Source: Agapanthus africanus (taxonomy: Eukaryota; Streptophyta; Magnoliopsida; Asparagales; Amaryllidaceae). From it: a stretch of 64,000 nt of DNA. The first letter of the stretch is position 1. The number at the start of each line of letters is the position of its first letter. Location: NCBI GenBank assembly GCA_030015575.1, contig CM057338.1, positions 778,299,864 through 778,363,863 of the forward strand, read 5' to 3'. The translations under genes and the position numbers were made by a program. The notes under the pieces were generated by a model, which was given only the letters and a program-made list of their open reading frames with translations, made no database searches and was not told the origin of the DNA. This document shows positions 47,010 through 57,408 of the stretch, in pieces.

Positions 47010-47795
47010 CTAGTGTCTTTTCCTGTGACAATGGAAGCACTCATCCTGGCCAACTACCGGTACCGCAAACTTTTTCTTTCCCTTCCCTCTCACCTTACTA
47101 ACACCTCCTCTAGGTTTGGTGGCGGCCTTCTTCTTCCTTCCTTTGGCCCTAGCCTTGGACCCGGAAGAAGATGCACCGCTAACAAACATAGCGGGTGTTT
47201 CCCTTGCTTTCTGCAAGGTGCCCTCTGCACTCCTTAATATGTTCAGGAGTTCCGGAAGTTCAACTTCTTTTCTTTGAAGGTTGAAGTTCAGGATAAACTG
47301 GGCGTAGGTGGGAGGAAGGGACTGGAGAATAAGGTCTGTATAGAGCTCATTATCCAAAGTCGTCCTAAGGTCTGCGAGCTCTTCAATATAGCCGATCATC
47401 TTTAGGACATGTTCTCCTACCGATGACCCGACAGCCAACCTCGCTCGAAACAAGTTCTTAGAGGTCTCGTATCTTGCTATACGAGATTGCTCTCCATAAA
47501 GTTCCTTTGTATGGAGAAATATGCCATCTAGGTTCATATCCTCGTGCCTCCTCTGATGTTCATTGTTCATTGAGGCAAGCACGATGCACTTGGCTTTCGC
47601 GCAATCTAAATCCCAGGTTTTGCGGATTTCCTTATCCGCATTGCTGGATTTGGGACCAGGGACAGTAGGTGCCGTAGCGGTGAGGACGTACCCCAATTTG
47701 TCATAGGTCAAAGCCATTTTGACATTCCGCAGCCAATCTTTATAGTTTGGCCCTGTCAGTATATTTTTCTCTAAAAGTAACTTAAGTCTAGTCAT
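47010..47795 (-). pseudogene. Gag of C, ending at a stop inside its zinc knuckle
   Basis: 261 codons from MTRLKLLLEKNILTGPNYKD. I prefer this Met (47795) to the upstream Met at 47843, because the 16 extra residues are leader translation and do not look like gag. The copia gag domain is recognisable (GPNYKDWLRNVKMALTYDKL, RRHEDMNLDGIFLHTKELYG, LADLRTTLDNELYTDLILQS). A basic region (ARAKGRKKKAATK) precedes the zinc knuckle. This reads CFHCHRKRH then a TAG where the family has Trp, then KKDC. A full CX2CX4HX4C knuckle is therefore cut in half by one base change. Confidence 0.9.
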
Positions 47796-49798
47796 TTTCA
47801 GGGTCGCTGCAATTAGGAGAGAGAGAAGAAAACTCTTTAGCATGATGCTCTTGCAAGTTTAGAGTGGTTTTTAGTTTATCTAAACTGGATGGCTCCCACT
47901 GTTTCTCGAATCCTTCCTCAAACCATAAAAGAAGAATTAGCCAGGACTATTCTCACCATACAATACTTGCTTAACCGTTTAGCCAGGCCAGTGTCGATAC
48001 TTCGAAGGAGGTTTTCCAACGCTTTCGCGAAGTTCCTTAATTAAATAACCTCTTTTCTCTGGGGGCGTAACCCCGCTGACACCTTTCTTGACACCTACTT
48101 GGTTTATAGCATTGATCGTTAAGTGACGAATCTCCTGATAAGTAGCATATACTCACAGTAGGATCGGGATCCAAATATCATTGTATGATAATGTTGAAGG
48201 AATCCTACCAACATTCATCAAACTCCAAATGGTATGCATCTCTTTGCAAATTTCAGTTTCTTTAGAAATTCCCGATATATATTTTTGCCCCATACTCTTA
48301 TGACCTTGGCGTTGGTCAAAATATCATAAGTCACATGTCAAGTTCTACCCATCATTATCTTGTTAATTTGAACCCATCCGTACATATCCTTGACGTTGGC
48401 CAAAATGATCATACGACTGTCCCAAACTAACTCATCTATCTATGCAACAAATGAATACCCAGCAGCTACCAAACACTATGCCTTGGCGTTGGTCAAAATA
48501 CATAGCTTGAATACTACTGAATACCCAGATGAAATGACAGAGGGCTACGAATGGTTTTGGCGAAACCGTGAACGTAGTGAACTTGATATAACCGAAGGAA
48601 CCTGATAGCTTTTAAAAGGAGTGGTTAAAGCTCCGCATTTAAAAATATCTGTTTTTAAAATTAACCGAGTGGTTTCTTTTAAATTGTTCCAACGATTAAA
48701 CTTTTGGTTTATTTTCTTTGCATTATAAATAATGCGTCCCATCATTAACCTATCATTACAGAAAACAACGAAAATACAACGTCCTCTTATGCCATCCGCA
48801 TTCGCCACGGGGTCCCGTCATCACCCGTTAGGTTACTTAACTAACGACAGAGCGGGGGCTGGGCTAGCGCGGGTGTAAAACATAAGTGACGTCTAAATAG
48901 CTATCATATATAGATATTGTACATTCGTCAGACGCAATAATAGGCATTCCAGATCACAGATGAACTTTATTGGATTTATAAGTAATCCGTGTTTGTTTTG
49001 AGCCTGCAACAAAAAACGGATTACACAGTTGTGATGAATAGCCATTACCCCACCCAAGACCCCAACGGGTACGGCAAACTACCCGCCCGGCAGTTTGTGC
49101 ACCCCATCTTGGGTCTGTCCTAGGAGCAAAAACAGTAAAATGAAATAATACAACGGTGGCTACAACCGCAACCTGGATGTGCCCCGCAAAATAATATTAC
49201 AACAAATTACATTTACATCAAATGAATTAAATAATAACCCATCACATAACCCCGGCTATACATCACAACAGTCCAACACAGTTCATATCCACAAACAGTA
49301 AAAACCATTACAGAAATGTGCAACCCCCTGCCAACCGACATACATGCAGTTAGGGGAGGTTTACGAACACATTATACAAACACAGATATAATCCAACAAG
49401 CAAATACTGTATAATTTCGATCGATTAAACACTTTTAATTTTGCTCCAATACTTCTCTGTAAATCTGAAACCTGAGCAAAAATAAAAACTTCCAGAAAAT
49501 ACCAAATATCACAGAGAAGCAACACAGGAAATTTGGGTTCCTGAATCGCCAACTCGGCGGCGGAAGCGCGGCGGATCGGTGCGATCCACCGCGGTTCCGA
49601 GGCACTTTAGGAGATTCAGGGGCCCAAATTTCTTGGGTGTTCTTATACTATCTTTTTAAGCTTTCTGAACCTCCCTGAAAAATTTTAGGACTTCATTTAA
49701 AATTCGACAGAAACTTGTGATTTCGGGGTTTTCCGGTTTCGTTTTTTCCGTTCGAAATTCATACAAATTTGCAAGTAAGTTATTTATTGTTTAGCGAG
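47796..49798 (-). other. Leader of C
   Basis: Non-coding. From the primer site leftward it holds facing GC motifs at 49555-49603 and a long hairpin at 48984-49022 (outer arms AATCCGT/ACGGATT). Next come the conserved 97 bp block at 48788-48884 and three copies of CCTTGGCGTTGGTCAAAATA or a variant at 48303, 48388 and 48481. The GAGATCCCTTCACCGG module of A, B and E is absent. Confidence 0.8.
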
Positions 49799-49810
49799 GT
49801 TCTGATACTA
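49799..49810 (-). other. Primer binding site of C (initiator Met tRNA, two mismatches)
   Basis: Minus-strand TAGTATCAGAAC, one base from the LTR, against the usual TGGTATCAGAGC. Confidence 0.85.
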
Positions 49811-49811
49811 C

Positions 49812-51706
49812 TGAAAGTCGATGTACAACACCCCACGACTTGCGGGGAGGCGGAAATATGAAAAACGATCTTGTTCTTTGCTTAAATATCGACTAACCGC
49901 AAGAATCGAAGCTAAACGATAACTAACATCAAACATAGAAGTTAGCAACTACTATGTAAAGGGATTATACCTAAAGAACCGTGTCCTTCGTCTTTACGAA
50001 CTCCACCTCCTCCTCGGCCTTCTCGAAGTAGTAGACGATCCACCCGAGAGCTTTACTCCAAGCTAAGCCTCTAAACTTGAGGCAACTAACTTTCTTTAAG
50101 TGCTAATTAAAGAAGCTAGGTGATATAGAGTGAGGGTTATGGTTTAATTAGTCTAACTAATCCTTGTACTCAACACATGAGAGGGGAGGATTAGGGTTTG
50201 AAGAGGGAGAGCTTAAGGAGAGAGAAGGTGAAGATAATAATGAAGTGAGAATAATGAGTTATGATAATATATATCAAGCATTTATTTTTATCAAGAAAAG
50301 AAAATAAATCAATTTAACAACCATGCTTGATAATATCTAGTGATGATTCATCTCCATGAGTCATTAAGCATTTATGATGCATTAATGACATGGATGAATC
50401 ATCCATATGACTCATTAATCACATTCATTGTATATGCCACCTAAACCCCCTTAGTCACCACCTTCTAGAAGCTTCTCGCGCAATTACGAGAACGCCCCTC
50501 CTTTCCGCAAAAATACGGAAAAACTTTAGACTGTATAAATCCAATAACCGGATACCAGTAACTGGCTTAAACCAAAGCCGACTGGTAAAAACTGTCCGAA
50601 AGTCGTACGTGCGTAAACACACGTATGCGTCCGAACCCTTGTCGTAAAACCATACGACTTCTATATCGTTTCGCCTGGAATAGGGAAACTCTCTGTGTGG
50701 GACTCTAGAGACTCGACTACTACGCTGGCAGTGGGTTTAACCACAGACCGCAAGCGGCACTAGCTGTACGTAACGGTCCCCAGGTAGATGTCGATAAGAA
50801 GGCCGATGAGGAAACCCATCCGAACTCCTACTGAGTCTGATGTGACAATCTCCATACAGTCCGGTCCGTTCGTCTAAGACTATCGCATACCGGGCCTAGG
50901 GGGCGGCAAGCGTCAGTCCCCTAATAGCGGTATAAGTCGTGTCAGAGGGAAGCCCATTACACCCTGAGAAACTACTGGAACCTACCAGCAAATCTCGCTT
51001 GCCCTGGCCAGGGACTTTGCGTAATGGCTCTCTGACACAGCGCGATATCAACTCCCAATACCGGGAGAGACGAATCCTGTCTAACCGCCACTGCCTCCAA
51101 GTGCTCGGGACTGCACCCAACTGCTACCTGTTTGCACGACTCCTTTGAGCCGTGGTAGGGTAGCAATCTAAGAACAGTGGGACACACTCGAGGCGAAGTA
51201 GCAGTGTCAAGTCTGCGGACTATACTGTACTCATGTCACCTGGGAACTGCTCACTGACGACTGGTATAAAACCAACCAACAGTTCCCTGTGAGTCCTGTC
51301 CGGTGTACCCGTAACCTAACGAGCACCTGCATACTATCTCCAGTACGACGTACTGATGGCTGTGGGACAGACCATCTCCCCAACTGGGATGAGAAGCGTA
51401 CACACTAGTCTACTCCGGAGTATCGATGCCCTGTCTCGATAATCCAACGACTAGGGACCTGAATAAGGATGTGCTTGTAGACTACCCAGCCCCCACTAGT
51501 GTGACTGCCATCACAACGCTGGTAGTCAAGCAAGATCCTAAGAGCTCTATCAATACGTATACTCACATATTAAGATAGAAAAACCAAGTAGCATACTACC
51601 ATGTTTAGCAAGACTGTTATATACATGTGAATATCCCAAGCTTCCATTAAGTAATATACAAACTAGTATGATACAGTAATGGCCTTCTAGGGCATAAACA
51701 CTAACA
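49812..51706 (-). repeat. 5' LTR of C (1895 bp)
   Basis: Partner of 41950-43844 with equal length and about 1% difference, followed by the second TTAAA copy. Confidence 0.96.
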
Positions 51707-52104
51707 TTAAAGAGCTGAATCTATCTTTAGGAGATGCGGGCAGCAACCGAAAGCTGCAGTTAAATGAACTAGAAGAGCTGCGGGATGAGGCATATGATAA
51801 TGCTGTAATTGCTAAAAATCGAGCTAAGGTGTTCCACGATAAACACCTTTTGCGTAAAACATTTAAACCTGGTCAACAGGTTTTACTCTATGATACTTGG
51901 TTACATTATCACCCCGGCAAGCTCCGTTCTAGATGGAGAGGACCTTTTGTAGTCCGCACCATATATCCGCACGGTACGGTTGATCTTGAGAATCCAGAAG
52001 ACGGTACTTTATTCAAAGTAAATGGATATCGATTGAAACCATTCTTCTCAGCGGACCATTCGGAGGAGCTCCTGTTTTTACAGGAGTCGATTTACACTGA
52101 TTGA

Positions 52105-53628
52105 TTTTCGTCCACCTTCACCCTCGAATTTCCATTTTTTCCAAAACTTTATTTCAAATAAGTTTGGGTGTGTGTATAATATGTAAATATAATAATAAGC
52201 AGGAACTCGCCGACTTTTCAACCCACTTAGTGCTGCATGACAGTGAGGACACTGTCCATTTTAAGTTTGGGGGTATGTTCGGTAAGTTTTTCCTTTGCAT
52301 TCATATGTATATTTTTGCATTGCATCTTTATATAAAAAATCATAAAAATTTGAAAAATTTGAAAAAAAAAAATTAGAAAATGAAAAAACCCATAAAAATT
52401 GAAAAATTTCAAAAATTATAAAAATTAATGTATTCAATTCTGGTTAATTGACTTGAGTTTGATAAATTGGTTAACTGGCTAGGAAAAACTAGATCTTAGA
52501 CTTAGTAAATTAAAAACCCTAAAGATAACCTTCCTTAGAGTTTAACGGTAGAAAGTATGTCTTTGTAGATTATTTAGAAATAGGCAAATTTTGGGTTCAC
52601 TTCTTGGGCTAAGTCAAAACGAAGGAAAAGTAGTAAAACTTTTATTAAAGTATAAGTTTGAAAAATAATTCCTAGCTTAAGTCTAGATTCTGAAAATGTA
52701 TACCCTGCAATTTGCACAATCACGCACCTTGAAACTTGGAATAGTAGAGGAGACCTTAAAATGCTCTTGTCTAAAGTTCTTAGTACAATGAAAATAAAAG
52801 AAAAAAAAAGTGAATAAAGAAAAAAAATGAACACTGGTTTTTGTGATTACTTAAGGCTGCAAAAATAGAAAAATATTTAGCGAGGGTGTTTCATCACCTA
52901 GTGCCTTAGACCAACTGGTTTGGGAGTCACTGCTAAAAGCCTTGGGTGTTGCAAGACTAGGAAGTACGCTTTAAAGTGCTAACGCATCTTGTAATCGGTT
53001 GTTGGTATCTCAAGAAGTATTAATGGTCGCATGAAAGATGTGTAAGCGAAATTCAATTAAAAATTCACAAATTAATAGGTGCTTTAGACAATGGACGAGA
53101 GTATGATTGCTTGATTTGAATTTCCAAGTGAAGGGGTGATATTTACACACACGTGGGGATATGTGATTAGAGTTTAGATAAGGGAAAGGAATGAAGAATA
53201 GAACTCGTATCTTTAGTAGAGTTGATAGAAATTCCTAAGTGGAGATGGAACTTTAGAAGGAAAACTTAAGAGATGCCGAAAGCTAAGTAATTCTATAGAA
53301 CATATATAATCTTAAGTTAAATGATGAGGAAGTGTGAAGAATATGGGTGGATAATTTGCGGGTCGACGATAATAGAATTCCTTGTTAGAAAACCTAATTA
53401 GAAAACAAAAGTCGAAAAACCAAATTGATAGGATTTTGTGGGTGTAATCCGCTGAAAACCCTCAGGAGACAACATCCTCCTACTAGGGACACCTAGAGGT
53501 TTAATGGCTTGTTGCATGTGCTCAGTGCAATCGCGTTTCCCTGCGAAAGTGCGGCTAGGTTAGATTTTTATTGAGAATAAAATAATAAGTTTGCTCCAGG
53601 ACGAGCAAAAGATAAGTTTGGGAGTATT
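52105..53628 (+). other. D region between integrase and 3' LTR, no envelope ORF
   Basis: 1.5 kb, AT-rich, longest frames under 100 codons and of low complexity. AAGTTTGGG, the core of the family's purine tract, occurs three times: 52160-52168, 52263-52277 (AAGTTTGGGGGTATG followed by TTCGG) and the functional copy at 53614-53627 next to the LTR. Some Athila elements have an envelope-like gene here, and this one does not. Confidence 0.8.
53614..53627 (+). other. Polypurine tract of D
   Basis: AAGTTTGGGAGTAT directly before the 3' LTR. Confidence 0.88.
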
Positions 53629-55018
53629 TGTTCATAACATAATATTGCATTTTATATCCCCCATTCTTATGAATTTAAGAATAAAAACAGGTACTTTTGA
53701 CCTATGTCTGCTACATGTTACAGGTTACAGGTTACAGGTTCTGGGAGCAAAAACAGTGAAAAGCACAAAAGAAGATACAAAAGAAGGATTTTTGACCAAC
53801 AAATAGGAGGATCTTAGTAAAGCCGAGACGAAGAACAGTTCACAATCAACAAGGCAACGCAAGGACCAAATTGTTATGGCAAACGGTTAAAAATCAATTG
53901 CAAAGTGTTCACTGAAGATCTGGAATCACTGTAGAAGCCCAAATGAAGAAAAAAATAAAAAAATAAAGAGCCCAAAGAAATCTAAAGAAAGCCCAGAAAA
54001 ATTATCAGGAGATCTCACCATTGGGCCGCGGAACCGCGGCCAAAGCGCGCCAATGCCGCGGTTCCGCGGCCATGTGAAGGCTTCATTCAAATAAAATTTT
54101 ACCATAATGTTGATTAGGCTATGGAAAGATTTTCTGGGGGTATATTTGTAATTGTAGACATGCGGAGCAATTGTAAACCTAGGGTTTCTATGTCCTATAA
54201 ATAGAACCCAAAGCCTTGTATTTTCTTATGCCTCTATTCATGAATAAAATTCTGTTTTCTTGAAGTTAGAGCGCATCAATCGTAAGTAGGTTATTTTTCT
54301 TGCCCTAGTTATAGTTTTTCATATCTGCCCTAGGTAAATTATTTTCTTTCCTTAGTTTAATTTAGTTTGAAATTTTATTAACTTGCAATAGATGTTTTTT
54401 CTCTTTAATAAAATCATGTCTTTCTTCATCCCCTCAATGAGCGAGTAGTTTTCTCGCTTGTTAGGGTTAGGAATAGGGAAGTATTTGAGAGATGAAGATC
54501 TCTCATCTCTTTTCGTTGCCAATCTTTTATGAACATTAGAACTTCATGCATACCTTCTTATTCCGCTCCCTACGGCACTCTACCCTCGAGATAACGGTGA
54601 TTCCGTAATCAAAAGGCCCAGATTTTAAGGTTTTCCATGGAGGTTAGGGTAAAGATTAAGAAAGGAAGGACAAGGATGTAGAGGGAGAATCAATCTTCCC
54701 AATCATCCTAATCCCCTTTGTTAAGATTTACCATAACACTAATATGATATATTTAATTAAAGGCAATGGAAAGAGATGTAGATCTTTGTTTACCAAATTT
54801 TCCCTAAACCTAATCCTAGCAAGTTTCTAATCCTAGTATCATACAACTTCAATTTTTAGGTTTAATTATAAGACCCAACATCATTTGGAATTAACTCGTA
54901 AGAACTTAAAGGAGATTTACACATCCCTGTGGACCGACCCGTATTCACCGGCTAGCTTCATGCGACGTCGTTCTTGATTGCGGTAAATATTTTTGATCGA
55001 TATAACATCTATAAATCA
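53629..55018 (+). repeat. 3' LTR of D
   Basis: 1390 bp, partner of 34068-35449. It carries a short tandem CAGGTTA expansion near 53720 and the paired GC palindromes at 54022-54070. GAGGC follows at 55019. Confidence 0.95.
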
Positions 55019-55023
55019 GAGGC

Positions 55024-57012
55024 ATCATCTAGATCTTTCATTGAGAATCTTTGTGATATGAAGATCTTGATCGAGTGCAGCATAGGAACATCATTTCCTA
55101 TCAAGAGTAAGTCATCCACGTACAATACGAGGAAGAAAACCTTACTCTCTGCCACCTTCTTGTATATACAAGGTTTATCTAAGTTTTTGATGAAGTCAAA
55201 CTCTTTGACTACCACATCAAAACAGATGTTCCAACTCCGTGATGCCTGCTTTAACCCATAGATGGATTTAAGCAGCTTGCACACCTTTCCGCCGCTCCCA
55301 CTGTCTACGAAACCCTCTGGCTGAGTCATGTATACGCACTCTTCTAAATCACCATTTTGAAAGGCGGTCTAAACATCCATTTGCCAGATTTCGTAGTCAT
55401 GGTATGCAGCAATGGCAAGTAAGATCCGGATGGCCTTAAGCATAGCTACGGAAGAAAAGGTTTCATCATAAGTCACACCTGGTCGTTGACGATAACCTTT
55501 TGCAATAAGTCTAGCTTTGAAAGTCTCAACTTTTCCATCTACACAAAGTTTCTTCTTAAAGATCCATTTGCTCCCAATGGGTTTTACTTCTTCAGGAGCA
55601 ACTTCCAAAGTCCATACTTTGTTGGTGTGCATGGATTCCATCTCAGATCGCATTGCATCCGGCCATTTCACAGAGTCCCTACTCATGATGACCCGCTCGA
55701 AACTAGTTGGGTCATCATCTTCCATGATGCAATCCTTGCTCCCACCATCAATGAGAAAACCGTAGTATCTCTCAGGTGGATGAGGAACCCTACTAGATTG
55801 GCAGAGAGGGCGGGGTTCGTTGGGAGCTATCGAATCCTCTTGTTCCACTAAATCTTCAGTTGTAGTTTGTGTTGCTGGAACTTCTTCCGGCTCTACCTCT
55901 TCGCTAATAATTTCTTTTACAAGAAATTTCTTTTCTAAAAAGGTGGCGTATTGAGAAACAAACACTTTTTGTTCCTCAGCGTGGTAGAAAATATATCCTT
56001 GTGAATTCTTTGGATATCCCACAAACTTGCATAAAACCGATCATGCCTCGAGTTTGTCCGGATTTTACCTTTTGACATAGGCTGGACAACCCCATATCTT
56101 AACACATTTAAGATATGGTCTCTTCCCATTCCATATCTCTTATGGTGTGGTAGGTATAGATTTAGATGGAACTTGATTCAATAGGTATGCTGCTGTCTCA
56201 AGCGCATAACCCCAAAAAGAAATAGGCAACTCAGTAGTGCTCATCATAGAGCGCACCATATTTAATATGGTGCGATTCCTCCGTTCCGATACACCGTTGT
56301 GCTATGGTGTATATGGAGGAGTAAGCTGAGAGAGAATCCCATTCTCTTTTAGATAGTCACGGAATTTCGTGCTCAAGTATTCTCCTCCTCGATCAGATCG
56401 AAAGATTTTAATACTTTTACCCGTTTGGTTCTCTACTTCGTGCTTAAATTCTTTGAATTTCTCAAAAGCTTCAGACTTGTGTTTCAACAGGAACACATGT
56501 CCGTATCTTGAGAGATCGTCAGTGAATGTAATGAAGTATGAAGAACCATTCCTGGCATGTGTAGACTTGGGACCGCATACATCATTATGTATCAGTCCCA
56601 AGAGTTCCGTAACTCTTTCTCCGTGTCCACTAAACGGAGTTTTGGTCATCTTGCCTTTGAGACATGACTGGCAAGTGTCATAAGATGAAAATTCGAACGG
56701 ATTCAAATATTCATCCTTATGTAACTTAGCTAGTCGTGTCGCATTGATATGACCTAGTCTACAATACCACAAGAAGGATTCGTTCATTTCTGAACTCTTC
56801 CTCTTGTGTGTGTTTTGTACATTAAGAACCGTGGTTTGATTTAGAACGTATATGCCATTATTTAACGAGCCTGATCCAATCAACTTTTGATTCAGGAAGA
56901 TGTTCATAACATTATCCTGTACTATAAAATTATATCTTTCTTTACTCAATAAAGAAACTGATATAAGATTGCATATTAGGGTCGGAATGTAATAGCATTC
57001 ATTCAGAATCAA
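55024..57012 (-). pseudogene. Element E: integrase and reverse transcriptase
   Basis: Minus-strand pol of family II. The pre-integrase CQSCLKGKM and the core D (HNDVCGPKS) and D (RSDRGGEYLS) are in the frame 57012-56302. The stretch around 56302-56023 continues with several in-frame stops (for example CAG to TAG after TPYTP) through GVSERRN and IWGCPAYVK. The linker PPERYYGFLIDGG and RT start WIFKKKLCVDGKVETFKARL follow. Then TAG replaces Lys in DVKTAF, and the frame continues CVYMTQPEGF, KSIYGLKQASRSW and LYVDDLLLIGND, up to the D insertion at 55024. The final part is at 33446-34067. Confidence 0.9.
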
Positions 57013-57408
57013 TGTATTACCATTTGGTAATACAAGGTGATATTCGCCAACAGCTTTGGCTGCAACATTTGCACCATTCCCTACTCTTACGGAATGATCA
57101 CCCTCTCCCGGTTCTTTACCTTTCTTTAGCTCATGTTACATGTTACATATGTGGGATCCCTATCCGGTATCTAATAACCAGGACGTAGAGTGAACTGAGA
57201 AAGAGTTCTCAATAACTAACACACCCGAAGAAAATTCATCAACATACTTATTCTTCGTTTAGGCGGCGTGGGAATCTGGACGTTCCCCTATTTCCTGCTC
57301 AGTCTTATAACAATTATAACAAAGAATGGAACCAACGTTTCACTACTCAGTATAATAATTGGGTTCGGTCAATACATCCATATTATTATCTTGATTAAGG
57401 CCTGACAT
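57013..57408 (-). pseudogene. Element E: protease and collapsed gag remnant
   Basis: From ATG at 57406-57408 the minus strand reads MSGLNQDNNM. The remains of gag are only about 80 codons, against 261 in C. A worn knuckle-like CYNC and then the protease DTG with a stop inside DTG-GSHIC (near 57150) follow. Gag has thus lost most of its length, so E could not have packaged itself in this form. Confidence 0.75.

Larger units (their letters stand above)
41950..51706 (-). mobile_element. Element C: family III copia LTR retrotransposon, nearly intact
   Basis: 9757 bp on the minus strand with two LTRs of exactly 1895 bp, target duplication TTAAA (41945-41949 and 51707-51711), iMet-type primer site, leader, gag, protease, integrase, RT and RNase H. 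About 20 differences between LTRs (about 1%) make it the youngest element here, as its innermost position requires. Three lesions in coding DNA block expression: a stop in the gag zinc knuckle, an extra base after the protease motif, and a stop at 45107-45109. The protein order protease-integrase-RT-RNase H is the copia order. The sequence resembles the Tork clade (Angela/TAR). Confidence 0.96.
41767..52104 (+). pseudogene. Integrase C-terminal part of D, interrupted by element C
   Basis: Coding pieces are 41767-41949 and 51712-52104. The first reads [20 protein letters not shown] to [12 protein letters not shown]. After removing C and one TTAAA copy the frame continues ELNLSLGDAGSNRKLQLNEL. 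It then runs through GQQVLLYDTWLHYHPGKLRS and WRGPFVVRTIYPHG to a TGA at 52102-52104. The end matches the family's usual integrase tail. No chromodomain is evident. Confidence 0.92.
34068..55018 (+). mobile_element. Element D: Athila-type Ty3/gypsy retrotransposon, split by C
   Basis: LTRs at 34068-35449 (1382 bp) and 53629-55018 (1390 bp), tRNA-Asp primer site, purine tract and target duplication GAGGC (34063-34067 and 55019-55023). Without C it is about 11.2 kb. Order: LTR, leader, gag-protease ORF, RT-RNase H-integrase, 1.5 kb without coding content, LTR. About 2% of LTR positions differ. The tRNA-Asp site and the protease and RT motifs place it in the Athila/Calypso group. No envelope-like ORF is present. 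Confidence 0.95.

Noticed and set aside
52101..52376. Envelope-like ORF after D integrase
   Set aside because: 91 codons of low complexity ending in a Lys/Asn run. No signal peptide or membrane anchor of the expected kind.
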